The position numbers were made by a program, and so were the translations under genes. The notes beneath the pieces are model-generated. The model saw only the letters and a program-made list of their open reading frames with translations, ran no database searches and had not been told where the DNA came from. From assembly GCF_958295425.1 (NCBI RefSeq), contig NC_081145.1, positions 19,576,465 through 19,640,464 on the forward strand: DNA of 64,000 nt. Direction: 5' to 3'. Numbering within the stretch: the stretch's first letter is position 1; each line of letters opens with the position of its first letter. The DNA is from Solea solea (lineage: Eukaryota > Chordata > Actinopteri > Pleuronectiformes > Soleidae). This document shows, piece by piece, positions 13,255-24,587 of this stretch.

Positions 13255-15612
13255 TTGGGTACTCTACTTCCTATCCTTGTAACCTTTGAAGGCTCAGTTG
13301 TACATGATGGACCTCCTCACATAACATCAAGCATGTGTCCATGGTGGCCACGTTCCTTGTTGTCTCTTTTGACCAAGACAAAAGGCCTGGCAACACCTGG
13401 ACACGGTGCTGCGTGGATTCAAACTGAGGGGGTGCTCGCGTTCGCTTGTGCAGGGTCCCCGTAGACCAGGGTGGAAATGGGTGGATGACAAAATGTACAT
13501 CACATGGACTCTTGCTGACCTCTGACACACGCAGACTTGGAAGGTGAAGGTGTTTCCCTGGCCTCAGCTTGGTTTTCTGAAGATTCCTAGGGTTTTTTTT
13601 TTTTTTTGGCTTCTGGCTGCAATCAGCTGCTCAACTCATGGTCTCAACACAATAAACAGCATCTTACAAAGATGCTATACAAAATAATTACTGTGAAAGG
13701 ATGTTGATCGCTGCAGGGAAATCCCCTTTACTAAGGAAACTATATGTGACCACAGGGTCAGATGTAACACGGCGACCTTAAGGCTTTCAGAGAGTGAAAG
13801 AACTGATCAAAGACACTTGAGCGGGGCAGATGACTGCTGGTGTAATACTTGGACAGAGGTCACATGCATCATGTGGATGGTCCCTGCATATAGGGAAATT
13901 CCATTTTTCTCTTAAGAGTCCTTTCATAGCTACACATGGGGTCATGCATGTCCTATAAAGCCATAAATGATATTATACCAGCATAGCACAGTTAACCGAG
14001 TTACAATAGTTCATCTTCAATGCTTGTTAAATACCGTCTGACCATCAGAACACTCAACTGCTACTGGATACAACAGAACAGAAGAGAAAAATGTGTAAAT
14101 TAAAGCTGATTTTTCATAAAGGACTGATGAAAGTGACGTGAACAACATCTCTTCAGTGTTGTTTTCAGATGCAGCAGACCTGCTCTTTACCGAATAGCTG
14201 ACAGGCACGGTTAACAACTCGCCGACTAACATGATGGAGCAATTACTATCTGAAGAGGCGCATACTTCCCTCAGGAGCTAGTGTGGACTGAAAGAAGCCT
14301 CAAGGAGAAAGCACTGGAACTACAATTATGAGCTGACCGGACACACATCTCCACCACGCAGCGCTGAAGATGATCCGCAGCGGCTGGTGTGCAAACAGAC
14401 GACCGTGTGCCGTTCAAGCAATAAAAATGTTAGGCGTCACTTGTTGTTTGTAGCGTTTGTTCTTTTGTCACAAAAAACAATGAATGATTTTTTTTAAGTG
14501 ACACATTGTGACAGTGATGTATTACACAAACCCCCACTTAGCTGCACTTCTTACCTCATTATATTAAAACATACTGAAGGAAAATGAATGAATCCACGTC
14601 TGTAAAAGTGTGACAAATTGACTTAAACAACACGCAGCCCTCCTAATAAACTATATTTATTTTTTATTCATTTTATTTTTATTTCACTCATTTATATAAA
14701 TCGGGGCGGTGCACATGCCATTCTCATGTAAATTTGCCAGATTGTAGCCATAGACTCATTTCCATCTGCAGTCCCTCGGGAGGCTGATGTAACACATAAA
14801 CACTGTGTTCACGTCCATTGTCCGTTACTGTCTTTTTATACAGTGCATTGCATTTATATTAAGTCCAAATAGATTTAGCATAATCTCAATTTTGTATGTA
14901 TAAATTGCAACTGGTGGTCAGACATGTCCAAAGTCCTGGTTAGTCCTCAATAACAGCTTTCTATGTACGGTACACAGTACAGTGCCACCTCTGAACGACT
15001 GGAGGCATACAGTATGCAAATGTGCTATGATGCAATGAAAGCAAGGGCTCGGCAAGAGCCAACGCCAACCTACTGGAGACAGGAAGCACTGAATTGTTTA
15101 CTATGCCACAAAGGAACTGGCTTTTTTTTGTCTTTTCTTTTTTTTAAAACGTAAATCAAAATGGAGGAAATACTGATTGTCATGGAATGTATAACAAATC
15201 GTGGACATTGCGAGACACTGTCAGGCGGTTGTGGAAATGTTTTTCCACCCAGTAAATAACTGTTCATTTGAAGCAGAAAATGTAGAATTTGTATGCATAC
15301 AGTACATGTGACCACAACTTTGCTGAGCACCACTCTACACTCACAACTAGGACTCGTCAAAAAAAATAAAGTATTTGAAGTATTTTGCATATGAGGCAAA
15401 CGATCAGGGAAAGGCTAAGGATATGATAAGCGTGTATGCAAATTACGACTCAGAGTAGCCCAACACTATGTCAGACAACTTTTTGTTGACTTATATTTTT
15501 TTGTGGTATTGGAAATGGTGTCAAGTGTTTTCCTTTCCGTATCGATATCAAGGTTGAATTCTTGATAACTCTTCCTATATCGCATACAGAGAGAAGTTAC
15601 CAGGGTGATGTC
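9474..15612. other. Gene-free spacer with a CpG-richer patch
   Basis: No exon could be supported. CA or GT tracts lie at about 10,143-10,161, 12,675-12,697 and 13,220-13,248. The stretch 12,790-13,200 is visibly richer in CG dinucleotides (gcgcg, ggccgcgg, cgcgg) than its surroundings and could be a small CpG island or promoter of an unannotated transcript. A minus-strand donor-like site (GCAGCAGCAG followed by GTAAGA) sits near 11,150, without a good matching acceptor. Confidence 0.5.
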
Positions 15613-15797
15613 ATATAAAAGCTGGAGGCACAGTTCTAATTTGCAGAGGGAGAGAGGGAGAGGGAGAGGGCTTGACTTGTCCACTGCTCCGTGTGGAGGG
15701 ATTCCTTTCACATAAATTAACCTACACTCCTCCTAATCCTCCCTGCTCCCTGTCAAACTCTCTCTCCCCGTGTGTTACCAGGCAAACCGTGCAAGTA
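15613..15797 (+). promoter_or_regulatory. Candidate TATA promoter followed by a splice donor
   Basis: A TATAAAAG box stands near 15,614. About 180 bp downstream, after a gagagggagagg purine tract, there is a CAA/GTAAGTGAG splice donor near 15,795. This could be a promoter plus short noncoding first exon on the + strand. No coding exon was found downstream to match, so it may be coincidental. Confidence 0.2.
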
Positions 15798-17134
15798 AGT
15801 GAGTAAGGAGACGCCGCTCTTTGCCCAAGGCAGCACCAGGGGGACGGGTTCATGCAGTCACCGGCTGCAGCCTGCTGCAAGAAATACAATCAAGTGCTCC
15901 CCTTCTGTGTCAAACCGACTTCAGCGACAAAACCAAAGACGCGTTTGTTTGCACAAGGAGAACACTCTTTAAATAGTGTTTATGCCTAAAGCTGAGACAG
16001 CCATAGTATGCGGTTTAAACGAATGATACAAAAAGATGTGAGGAGCGATAATGTGTGCAGAAATTCAGCACGGGCATGGCTTTGAACAGCTGAAAGAATA
16101 ACAAACAGCAGCAGCAGCGCCCCACGCAGACACAAACCATGAAGTTAACTGAGGAGGTAAAACTGATTTTAATATTGTCGCATTGCTACACGAGAGAGAC
16201 GAAGGATATCTCGCAGGCTTTGGGCAAGGTTTCTCTGAATGATCTCAAAACAGAACCATGAAACGTCAACTTTTTAACACCGAGCGCCAACGCTGTGACA
16301 AATCATTTTTATTCTTCACGTCAAGTGAAAGTCACAGAGGTCAGCCGGCGGCACCAGCTCGCAGCATAAAACAGCAGAAGTGTGTCAGCGGTCACGTTTC
16401 CACTGAACGATCCAAGGGAATGTTGATATTCAGAAAGTGTATAATCCTCTACAGATGTGGGTTGTTGGGTTTTTTTCAGTGCAGCTGTGTGAATATGCAT
16501 GTGTGGACCAATGTGTGTTTATTGGGAGCTCGAGCTTTGTAAAATTGTATGCAGCATTTTTTGTAAAAACAAAGAATCGGTTAATCCAAAACTAATCCCT
16601 GTCAATCATACTTAAGGATCCATTCATAGTGTGGAGTGATGTTTCTATCTGCAGATCTGCCAATATTTACAGGTTCCTCTGAGTTTTTGCTCTGGGTCGG
16701 GACATTTCAGGGCTAAACTGTTTGGCCAGTGTGTTTATATCCTCCAGCCAATCACAGCCAGGGGGCGGGGCAATCAGGTTATAGTCAGACAGGTATAAGA
16801 AACTGTGGTAATGGCGGACACAACACCTAAGAAATGCTAGTTTAATGAAGCCATACAAAAACCAGTGTGAAGTAGCTTGAAGCTATTGTATCAGCACTTC
16901 TACGACAAAAGTACAATTCCTACAAAATAACTGCTGTTTAAGTTCTGACAAACTAAACCTGGAGGTCTGCAGTGTTGAGTTTGAGCTTAGAATTATACGA
17001 GCCACCACTGCGGCTAAAGCTAGCTACTGTGTTAGCATGCCCGCCTATGAAAGGCTGTTCCACGCATGTAGACATTTTGACAGCATTCAGGCAGCCATGG
17101 ACCAGGTGTTGGTACATTTATGGCATGTTTCAAC
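15798..17134. other. Gene-free spacer
   Basis: No gene is recognised. The frame at 16,258-16,542 has no family resemblance and no splice context. Confidence 0.5.
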
Positions 17135-17400
17135 TGAGTGGAACGTTTCGGTTTGGTACAGATTTTTTTGTGTTACCATTTGGAATAGTAGCTACCAAAA
17201 TAACCAGCCTCAATTGTTCCATTTCTCTGTACCCTAATCTTGGGGTACCAGAGTAATGGTACAGTACGGTGTGGGTGGAGCTAGACCCACGACAGTCAGC
17301 TGATTGGGCGACAGAACAGCGTCAGAACGGCAGTCTATGCTCATACAAAGCTTGACGTCTTGTTGAGAAAAATAGCCACAAACCAAGCAAGGAAAATCAA
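17135..17400 (-). mobile_element. Interspersed repeat with gtttcca-type ends, copy 2 (inverted)
   Basis: This is the reverse complement of the 6.3-6.7 kb element. gagtggaacgtttcggttt mirrors its right part, gtacagtacggtgtgggtgg and gtcagctgattggg mirror the centre, and tcttgttgagaaaaatag mirrors the left part. Divergence is considerable, so it is an old copy. The boundaries are approximate. Confidence 0.65.
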
Positions 17401-18207
17401 AAACACATCAGAGGCTTCATGCTAGTACTCATCGGCAGGGGAGGAGGGGCTAACTTGTGTTGCTGCTGTGAAAATGTAAACAGCTGGAGCCCAAAAGATC
17501 ACCGTTTATACATTATATATCAAAAAGGCTGTAGTATTTGTGACAAAATGATTGTGAGGACACTGTTTATACAGTTACTAACTGTGTCTCAAGTCAAGAG
17601 CTGTCACCTTCAGAGGAACCAAAGAGAAGACCACATTACTACAGTCATCTTGCAAAAGAGCTGCAGCTGGACACAGCGCTGATTTCTAATTACATGAGAA
17701 GTAAATATTTTTTAACAAAAACCAAAAAATCAATTTTTAAAGCCTTTTGTTTTTCAACATGTATTGCTGACTAGTTTTGTTGTTGTTGGCCACCATTGTG
17801 TCCTTTCAAAACATTTGTCTCTAGCATGCAATGAATCCTTGAGACTCAGGTCCACAAGTTCCTACAGAAGTAAACAGTTCATAGAGTATATAGTTTCTCT
17901 TATAAATGTGTTTCAGGACAGCTGGAAACTCTTGATTTTCATCAAAAGTAACTCAAATAAGAGGAAACAACAGCGCTTGGACCATTTTCAGCTGTGGACT
18001 CTTCCACATGTGGGCCTCCTGTGCATATTTACTGCAGCAGGACAAATTGAAAGAATATGTTATTCAGTTTAGACTAACGTATGTGTGCTTTTGCATGCTT
18101 TTTGGATCACAGGAAGAAAATGCAGCATATCAGACACCGATATATTGTGCACACACATGCACACAGTACTTGCTTGTAGGAGGAATTAGTGCTAAAATAT
18201 AGAATAG
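17401..18207. other. Gene-free spacer
   Basis: No gene, promoter or repeat could be named in this stretch. Open frames are short and unlike known proteins. Confidence 0.5.
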
Positions 18208-18276
18208 ATTGGCACAGCACAGCGACCCTCATGTGGAGGATAAAGCGGTAGAAGATGAGTGAGTGAGTAAGTGAGC
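18208..18276 (+). mobile_element. LINE/SINE 3' tail fragment (cgaccctcatg-aggataaagcggtagaa type)
   Basis: The segment reads ttggcacagcacagcgaccc, then aggataaagcggtagaag, and finishes in a gagtgagt simple repeat. Related tails occur at 19.76, 43.15, 43.72, 45.47, 46.37 and 57.84 kb in both orientations, mostly ending in a short tetranucleotide-like tract. That ending is typical of RTE-type LINE tails in fish. The family call is from general knowledge. Confidence 0.7.
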
Positions 18277-18958
18277 ATCACAGTTGTCCTTTATCTAAAA
18301 ATATGAGCATATGTCGCCTTTTGTGTTCCTTAATAAAAAAAGATTGAATGACACTAAATAAGTAAGTAAATCGAACATAGACTGATGAATACAATAAAGA
18401 ACATGATTGTGAACATGATCTTGTGTTCTTCAATAATCACTATAAGACTTCTCTCACTGCACAAAAGATCCAAGTGAAAACCATTTCCCTTGTTCTTAAA
18501 TACATGTAATGCCACGTAAAAAATCAGCCAAGATAAGGAGTGAAGAGGACACATCCTAAAACAAACCCACCAGTGTTTTTGTTACATCGTAGATAACCGG
18601 AATTTCGTCCAACTTTAACCCCGGGTAGATTCTCTTACTGACAAAGGACAGTGACAACAATGGAAACCTGACTACTTTACTGTCCGCTCAAAGAATTGAC
18701 AAAGACGCACACATACACACACATATACCATAGTAAAGGCTCTATAAATACACCTGGTTAGAGATGCATATAGCAGCACTGACATGGTATGTGTAACATT
18801 GACCTCATCCGAGTATTGTCTTACATGATGCCAGCAGCAGCAGCAGCAGGTCTGAACGTGATCCCACTGCTCAAGCGTGGACAGTGGGATCCAGTGGCTC
18901 CAGCTATTTATGGCAAAATGGTCTAGAAATTGGCTTTTCCCCGTCTTAATGAGCCCTC
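18277..18958. other. Gene-free spacer
   Basis: No gene is seen. There is a short CAG tract at about 18,833-18,850 and a perfect 10-bp inverted repeat (gatcccactg and cagtgggatc, 18,860-18,891) with a 12-base loop. Confidence 0.5.
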
Positions 18959-19175
18959 AGTGCTGCTTTACACTGCAATGTTAACCATTCACACCCATTT
19001 ACTCACACCTTTACACAGCGCATCTATGAGTCGCGCGTTTTCCATCACACATCGTTCACACGCTGCAGTCAGGAGTAACATGAGGTTACGTGAGGATAAC
19101 GCAGACATGGAGGCTCTCGCGGAGCTGGCAATCGAACCCACAACCTTCCAGTGGAAGACACCACTGAAAACCATT
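18959..19175 (-). mobile_element. tRNA-derived SINE remnant
   Basis: The segment runs from aaccattcacacccattt through cacacgctgcagtcaggag to gcaatcgaacccacaacc. The last part resembles, on the minus strand, the T-arm/B-box region of a tRNA (GGTTCGATTGC on that strand). The layout matches an abundant teleost interspersed repeat with a tRNA-like head. It is degenerate, with no intact tRNA. Confidence 0.6.
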
Positions 19176-19763
19176 TCACTCACACTCGTCAGTTCAAAGA
19201 CAGAAGATACAGGTCAGTGCGCTTGTGGAGTCAATTGATTTTCAGAGCTTAGTTTACAGTAGATGGGATCGTAAGCTCCTCCCTCTAAGTCTAATGATGA
19301 GCTCATCTCCATGATCTAATATCATATCATAAACATCATCAAGAGCCTGTAGATTGAAATAAATCAGTTTATATGAAACAAGGTCAGATATGAGATCATA
19401 CCGTCCAGAAAAAAAAAACATCTTTCTTCTCTCATTCAGTCATTAATCCATAATCCTTATGTAAAACATCTTTAGGTTGGAAATATTTAACTCCCTCCTC
19501 CAGTTTTAGATTTGTCCCGGAGAAGGCATGTTTATGTTAATTTGCTAAAAACAGATTAGGAGGCAATTAATCTGCTTTACACCAAAAGCAAAAATAGTAC
19601 AACATGAATCAATTTCTCAAAATCATAATACGAAACATTTCAGACAAACGCAGGGAAACCTAGGTCCATTCCCACTTTGACCACCTCCTAACACTTACAT
19701 TACATTTGTCAGCACAATATAATTTAGAGAACAATGTTTTTATACAGTATTTTTGAGACATGC

Positions 19764-19803
19764 CTATGTGGAGGATAAAGCAGTAGGAGATTGGTGGATG
19801 GAA
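19764..19803 (+). mobile_element. LINE/SINE 3' tail fragment
   Basis: A short relic reading tgtggaggataaagcagtag followed by ggtggatgg, related to the 18.2 kb tail. Confidence 0.6.
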
Positions 19804-21540
19804 TGTGCAAGTCATACAATCTTCCACAGGGAAATCTGTAATTCCCTACTGTAAAATATGAATTAAAAACACGACTTCAAAAGGTGACAACAAACCTCTC
19901 CCATACTGTTAATGTAAAGTTCCAAGCAATTTACTGTAGAAACAAAAAGAAAAAGTCCCATTTTCATCTTGTTTACATGTGTAACAGACAACTACATACT
20001 GGTTTAGTCTCATTTCAGACAGAGGACTCCGAATTGCAGGTATGAAAGTACCTAAACTAAATAATCTGCTAAATCTCATCAGTCCAGCAAACATAACTCA
20101 GCCTCAGTGAAACTGTCTCGAAAACAAACTCAGTAAAGTCATTAAATGACAGGTTTCTCCATCAAATCTCAGTGCAGAGGCTTGATGAATGCAGCCTTGT
20201 CTCTCCTCGACACACACTGGGCTCATAAATACTACACAAGCAGCTGATTCCTGTCACAAGGTGTTTGGAAAGTGGAAAGCATATACTGTACAAGAGCAGT
20301 TACAACATGAGAGGTGGTACAGACGGAAAACGGCTGCACTGTAAGTAGGAGTTAAACACGTGTGGAAAACAGGATTAGAAGCTTTAATTCTACATGAATT
20401 ATTTAAAATGACTGCTATTCCAGTCTCCAGAACTGTTGGTTTGCATGTGATTAGACTGTTTTAATGTTTAAAACCCACTCACAGTCAATGGTTTTTTTTC
20501 CCCCCCCCGCCATGACATCTTCGTTTTTAAACTAAGATATTTCTGGGCAGCTGGAGCTGTCAAAGCAATGTCTTCAGTCATGCCCTCAACGGCTTTGCCA
20601 CTTACATAATAAGCTGAATGAAATGTTAATGTCAGCAAAGTTGACGCGGCAATACTGGAATACTTATTCTGACTGAACCATCAGCAGCAGCAGCAGCAGC
20701 GGGGGAGTCAGACAAGTCGACTCCAGAGCGGCGAAAAGAGGTGAGAAGTGTTCAAGTTGCCCTGTGACGAGTCTGGAGCAAAAAAAAAAGCTGCACACGC
20801 CTGCAGAGCTTTGTCACATGGACTCATGCTTACTCTGTGCTGTTCCTTGACATAAGCACTTCACAGCCAAAGGAGGAGGAGGAGGAGGAGGAGGAAGGAG
20901 AGGGTGGACCTCCTCTCGTGGACAGAGACCTTAGGGGCACTGATGGTCTGGTCTGGTCTGGTCTGGCCTGTTTTAACACGTCAGTGGGTCTAAAACTACA
21001 GTTCACACTTTAACGCGACTGTCATCAAATCCACAACAATGCTGTGATTAATGATTATTTTCAATTATAAATGAACCCAAAAACATTTCCTCCAATTTTT
21101 ACTGAAAGAACAAGTGCAAATATAACCCCCCCAAAAAAAGAATAACGTCAACACATTTGAGAGGCTGTAACCAGACAGAAAAAGCTGATTCATTTCCTGT
21201 TGACCAAATGAATGAATGAAGTAATAGTTGTGGCTCTAATACACAGAAAAAAGAGGCAAAATAACTGGATTGGCTCGTCGTTTTTCCTGCTAAATCCCGA
21301 GGCCATTTCTTCACATGTACTATCATGTGTCATGTCTTTATATTCCCCGTACACTTGCATCATGAGAGCTTGTGGATTCTTGTGGCAAAATAAATGTTGG
21401 GTCAGCTAAATCATTTTCATCTCACTCATGTGACACACCAACGATTTTCTCCATTCCTGATAATTCCACTGACAGAAATTCAGCACAATCAACTAATTGT
21501 GACAGTACATTTAGATCTCTGCTCTGATTATTATTGCTCT
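19804..21540. other. Gene-free spacer
   Basis: No gene is recognised. Simple repeats include CAG near 20,680-20,700, GGA near 20,872-20,895 and a GGTCT pentanucleotide tract near 20,946-20,968. Confidence 0.5.
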
Positions 21541-21784
21541 CACACACACACAGGCATGTGCAGCTATTCTTCCTAGAACACTCCATTCATTTAGACAGCC
21601 TAAACAAAGCCTTATCCTGGATCATAACCAGCTAACGCCTCATCCTAACATTAACCAAACCACAGTTCAAACCCTAACCACTTCCTCCTCAGAATTGAGG
21701 ACAACTGGTCCTGACAAGGTCAGTGTTTATGTCAGAAAATGTCCTAAAGAGGCGACAAATACAAGGTCACACACACACACACAC
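21541..21784 (+). repeat. CA-bounded repeat family, copy B
   Basis: A core between CA tracts shares ordered landmarks with copy A: gctattcttcctagaacac, aaccacttcctcctcagaa, tgacaaggtcagtgtttatg and a terminal CA run at about 21,766-21,784. The core is shorter than in copy A. Confidence 0.78.
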
Positions 21785-22139
21785 TGCTGCACAGCACATG
21801 TGGAGTCTGGCATACCTACACCAGGCAGCATCTGTGACTGCACATTTACGCATTATGTAAGAAAACAGTGTGACATTTATCAGCAGCAGCAGCAGCAGCA
21901 GAGGAGGAGGAGGAGGTGCTGGAGGAGGTGACGGGCCTGAGAGCCTGGAGTGCAGGGAGCAGCAGAGCTGCTGGAGGAGGCTCCTCTGATCATCTCTTGT
22001 CGTCACTATCACGACAGTGCGTGGAGAACCGTGCTGTGTAATGTGAGGGGAGCAGGAGGCTGCTGCTGCTGCAGCTGATGCACTGACAGTGAGAAAAGAC
22101 AGCGGCCAACGCGAGAGGAGGAGGAGGCTTGACATTCCC

Positions 22140-22636
22140 CACTCCACTCCGTGTTACTGACAGCAGAACATCGCGGGCTGTGTGCGCTCCCTGACGGGGG
22201 TACAGGTCTTACCTCCTCCACGGTGCCTTCAGTCCGCTCCTCCGTCAACCTCCTCGCTGCGACGAGGTAGAGCAGGCGAGCCGCGCGTCTCCTGTCCAAA
22301 AAAAAAAAAGTCGCCCCTGTTTCACCGCAGGAAAACGCTGTCGTGCGTAAAAGGGTTCGCGCCACCTTTCCGTCTGCTCCAACCACCAAACGCGCCGTAC
22401 ATAAGATCCAGGGTTTTGTGTGTGTGTGTGTGTGTCGTAGTCCAGCTGGGAGCAGCTGTTTTGAGTGCTCCCGTCACGTCGCCCTCCTCCCACAGCTTCT
22501 CTGTGCACCGCTCTCTCCTTCTTCTCTCACCGACTACAATCGGCTGCACCGTGCGTGCACTCGCGCTGCGCGTCCACGTAGGCCGTATAGGGTGGAGGGA
22601 GTCGAGCTGGAGACTGTAATGGGCGGGTGGGATGTG
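22140..22636 (-). promoter_or_regulatory. CpG-rich promoter-like block with a minus-strand first-exon donor
   Basis: This is the most CG-rich stretch of the left half, with many CpG dinucleotides (gccgcgcgtctcc, ctcgcgctgcgcgtccacg) and a G/C box-like gggcggg. On the minus strand a strong splice donor, GGAGGAG/GTAAGACC, lies at 22,212/22,211. That fits a noncoding first exon ending there and transcribed leftwards into the gene-poor 1-22 kb. No matching coding exon was found to the left, so the gene may lie outside the window. The open frames here look like CG-rich background. Confidence 0.45.
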
Positions 22637-22637
22637 A

Positions 22638-22681
<44 letters not shown>

Positions 22682-22737
22682 GCCTCTCTCTCCCTCTCTC
22701 TCTGTCTCTCTCTCCCTTTCTCTCTCTCTCTCTCTCC
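22637..22737. repeat. (TC)n polypyrimidine tract
   Basis: About 100 bases of nearly pure TC with a few substitutions, directly right of the CpG-rich block, hence upstream of a leftward promoter. GA/TC mirror repeats can form triplex DNA and are common near promoters. Confidence 0.95.
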
Positions 22738-22879
22738 GTGGAACAACAGCGCCTGTTTTCAAGTGAAGAAGAAAATTGTGGAATTGAGGATTTCAATTTA
22801 GCTTTGATGGCGCGCGGTGTCACTCAGCACATGACTGACATGATAGTGGGGTGTGGCCAAAAGTGTCAACACCCCCCAA

Positions 22880-22932
22880 ACACACACAGACACACACACA
22901 CCAGCTGTAGTTGGTGCCAAACCCCCTTAGAA
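22880..22932 (+). repeat. CA-bounded repeat family, copy C, left part
   Basis: A CA tract followed by about 30 bp of unit sequence, cut by the hAT-like element at 22,933. The rest resumes at 23,302. Confidence 0.55.
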
Positions 22933-23301
22933 CAGTGGCCAGCAATGTGTGGCCCTTGGGCCAAAACTGTCCCGACAGCATCAGCATCTGTCCCCGCAGA
23001 TGATTTAACAAATGTGATTTAAAATTATTTGCTTATCTTAACACTAAAAAATGATTTCATGTCGAGTTTAGAGCTATTATTTTGAGAAAAAAATAAATAA
23101 ATAAATCACTGCTGTTGTCATGGACAGTAAAATAACTACTTGCATACGTTAGGCTCAAATATATAAATCATTTTTAAACTTTAAATGATGCACAATAAAT
23201 ATCAACAGTACGAGTATGTACTATGTATGTAGCTGTTTGGCCCAATATTCAATTGCTTACAAAAAAATTGGCCCTCGACCACATGTTCTTGCTGAACCCT
23301 G
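22933..23301. mobile_element. Short hAT-like element with 8-bp target duplication, nested in copy C
   Basis: The 369-bp element starts CAGTGGCCAGCAATGTGTGG. Its end, inverted, reads CAGGGTTCAGCAAGAACATG, giving imperfect terminal repeats of roughly 35 bp that share GTGG and GGGCCAA motifs. A perfect 8-bp direct repeat, CCTTAGAA, flanks it at 22,925-22,932 and 23,302-23,309. It contains no open frame of note. The GGCC-rich ends resemble Charlie-like hAT elements. Confidence 0.85.
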
Positions 23302-23420
23302 CCTTAGAACAACCAGGTTTTGATCCAAATTCAGATTACTGATCTTGAAAAGTCAGTATTTACACCAGAGTAAAGGTCATAATAAGGTGCGGCCTATATA
23401 CACACACACACACACACACA
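23302..23420 (+). repeat. CA-bounded repeat family, copy C, right part
   Basis: It continues with aaccaggttttgatcc, then tcagtatttacaccagag, and ends in a CA tract at about 23,399-23,420, matching the second half of copies A, B and E. Confidence 0.65.
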
Positions 23421-23640
23421 CTATTCATTTGGACAGCATAAACAAAGTGTCATGCCTAACCCTGACCTGACCTTAACCTAGCTAGAATTCAAATCTTATC
23501 CTTAAACTCAACCAGTTCCTCACAAATGAGGTTCTGCCTCAGTAAGACCAGGTTTTGGTTTCCTAACTCCTCACCGAATAAAAACCTTAACCCTGAAAAA
23601 GCCAATTCAAATTGTGAGACCCAAACAAAAATGTCCACAC
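23421..23640 (+). repeat. CA-bounded repeat family, copy D
   Basis: It starts immediately after the CA tract with tattcatttggacagcat, as copy B does, and carries aaccagttcctcacaaatg and gaccaggttttggtttcc. The right end is degenerate. Confidence 0.7.
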
Positions 23641-23689
23641 TTCCTATGGTTTATATATTTTTTTTAAATTATATCGTTAACCTAAACTG

Positions 23690-23822
23690 TAATGCCCAAC
23701 CCTAAGCTTATCCTAACCAGTTTGTCAGAAATTAGGTTCTGCTTCATGAAGACCAGGTTTTGGTGTCCATGAGGACCACTGATCCTGACGAGGTTAGTGT
23801 TTATGCCAGAAATGAGGTGACA
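23690..23822 (+). repeat. CA-bounded repeat family, copy E
   Basis: It retains aaccagtttgtcagaaatt, gaccaggttttggtgtcc, tgatcctgacgaggttag and gtttatgccagaaatgagg, but has no CA tract on its right. Copies C, D and E form a tandem cluster. Confidence 0.7.
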
Positions 23823-24500
23823 ACATAGAACATAGAATATGTTACCTGTTTTGTTTTTGAGCGGAGATTGAGCCTGTCGCTAAAAACTGAGGACAGTTTT
23901 CATTTGTAACTAATATTTCCCTTTTGAGTGAGATGTAAATGGCAATATAGTCATAAAACAAAGCAAATAATTGTATTTTGTGCTTTCAATGTGTTGTATT
24001 AAACATTTTTGTTTGCAGAAAAATGTAAGAATCTTACTAGAATTGTTAGTTAATTCCAGATTGTGCGTATTGTTAATCAAAAGTGTATAATTTTGTGATC
24101 TTGGACTTCATCAACAACCACAGTGAAAATAGGTCATATATTATATAATATGTTATATAATTATACATATATCTGGCAGCCTCGTTCACATACTGTTAGT
24201 GGGTTAGGATTGGCACACTGACTGAACTGTATACAGTCGATTTAATGTTTTCCCACCTCAGTCATAACAGGTAGCCTGGATGTGTGTTTTCTTTAATCAT
24301 AACGTGTCAAACAGTGTCTGAATACTTGTCATGTAATTGGAGGGATTCAAATAACGCGTTTAAAACGTGTGCGTACAGGGAGTTTTGTTATGACAGATAA
24401 GAAGTGGGTGTTTGGAATTGATTCATTTGTGTTGGACTTGATGGTGTATTTCTCCGACTTAATTATTAGAATGAGTAACAGGTTTTATTTTCCTCCTCAG

Positions 24501-24587
24501 GGCTTGTGTTGACAACCAGCTCCCTGTGAGTCACTGCTCCGCTCTCACAGCACACATCCTTGTCAAAGTGGATTTGTCAGTTGAAAG
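24501..24587 (+). other. Candidate orphan internal exon
   Basis: An 87-base segment is preceded by a polypyrimidine acceptor (ttttattttcctcctcag) and followed by a donor (GAAAG/GTCAGT). One frame is open throughout, beginning ACVDNQLPVSHCSA, but I do not recognise it. Eighty-seven bases preserves reading phase. With no partner exon found, it may be a chance arrangement or a noncoding exon. Confidence 0.2.

Noticed and set aside
22527..22823. Arg-Glu-rich and Ser-Leu-rich open frames
   Set aside because: They are simply translations of the TC/GA microsatellite in different frames.
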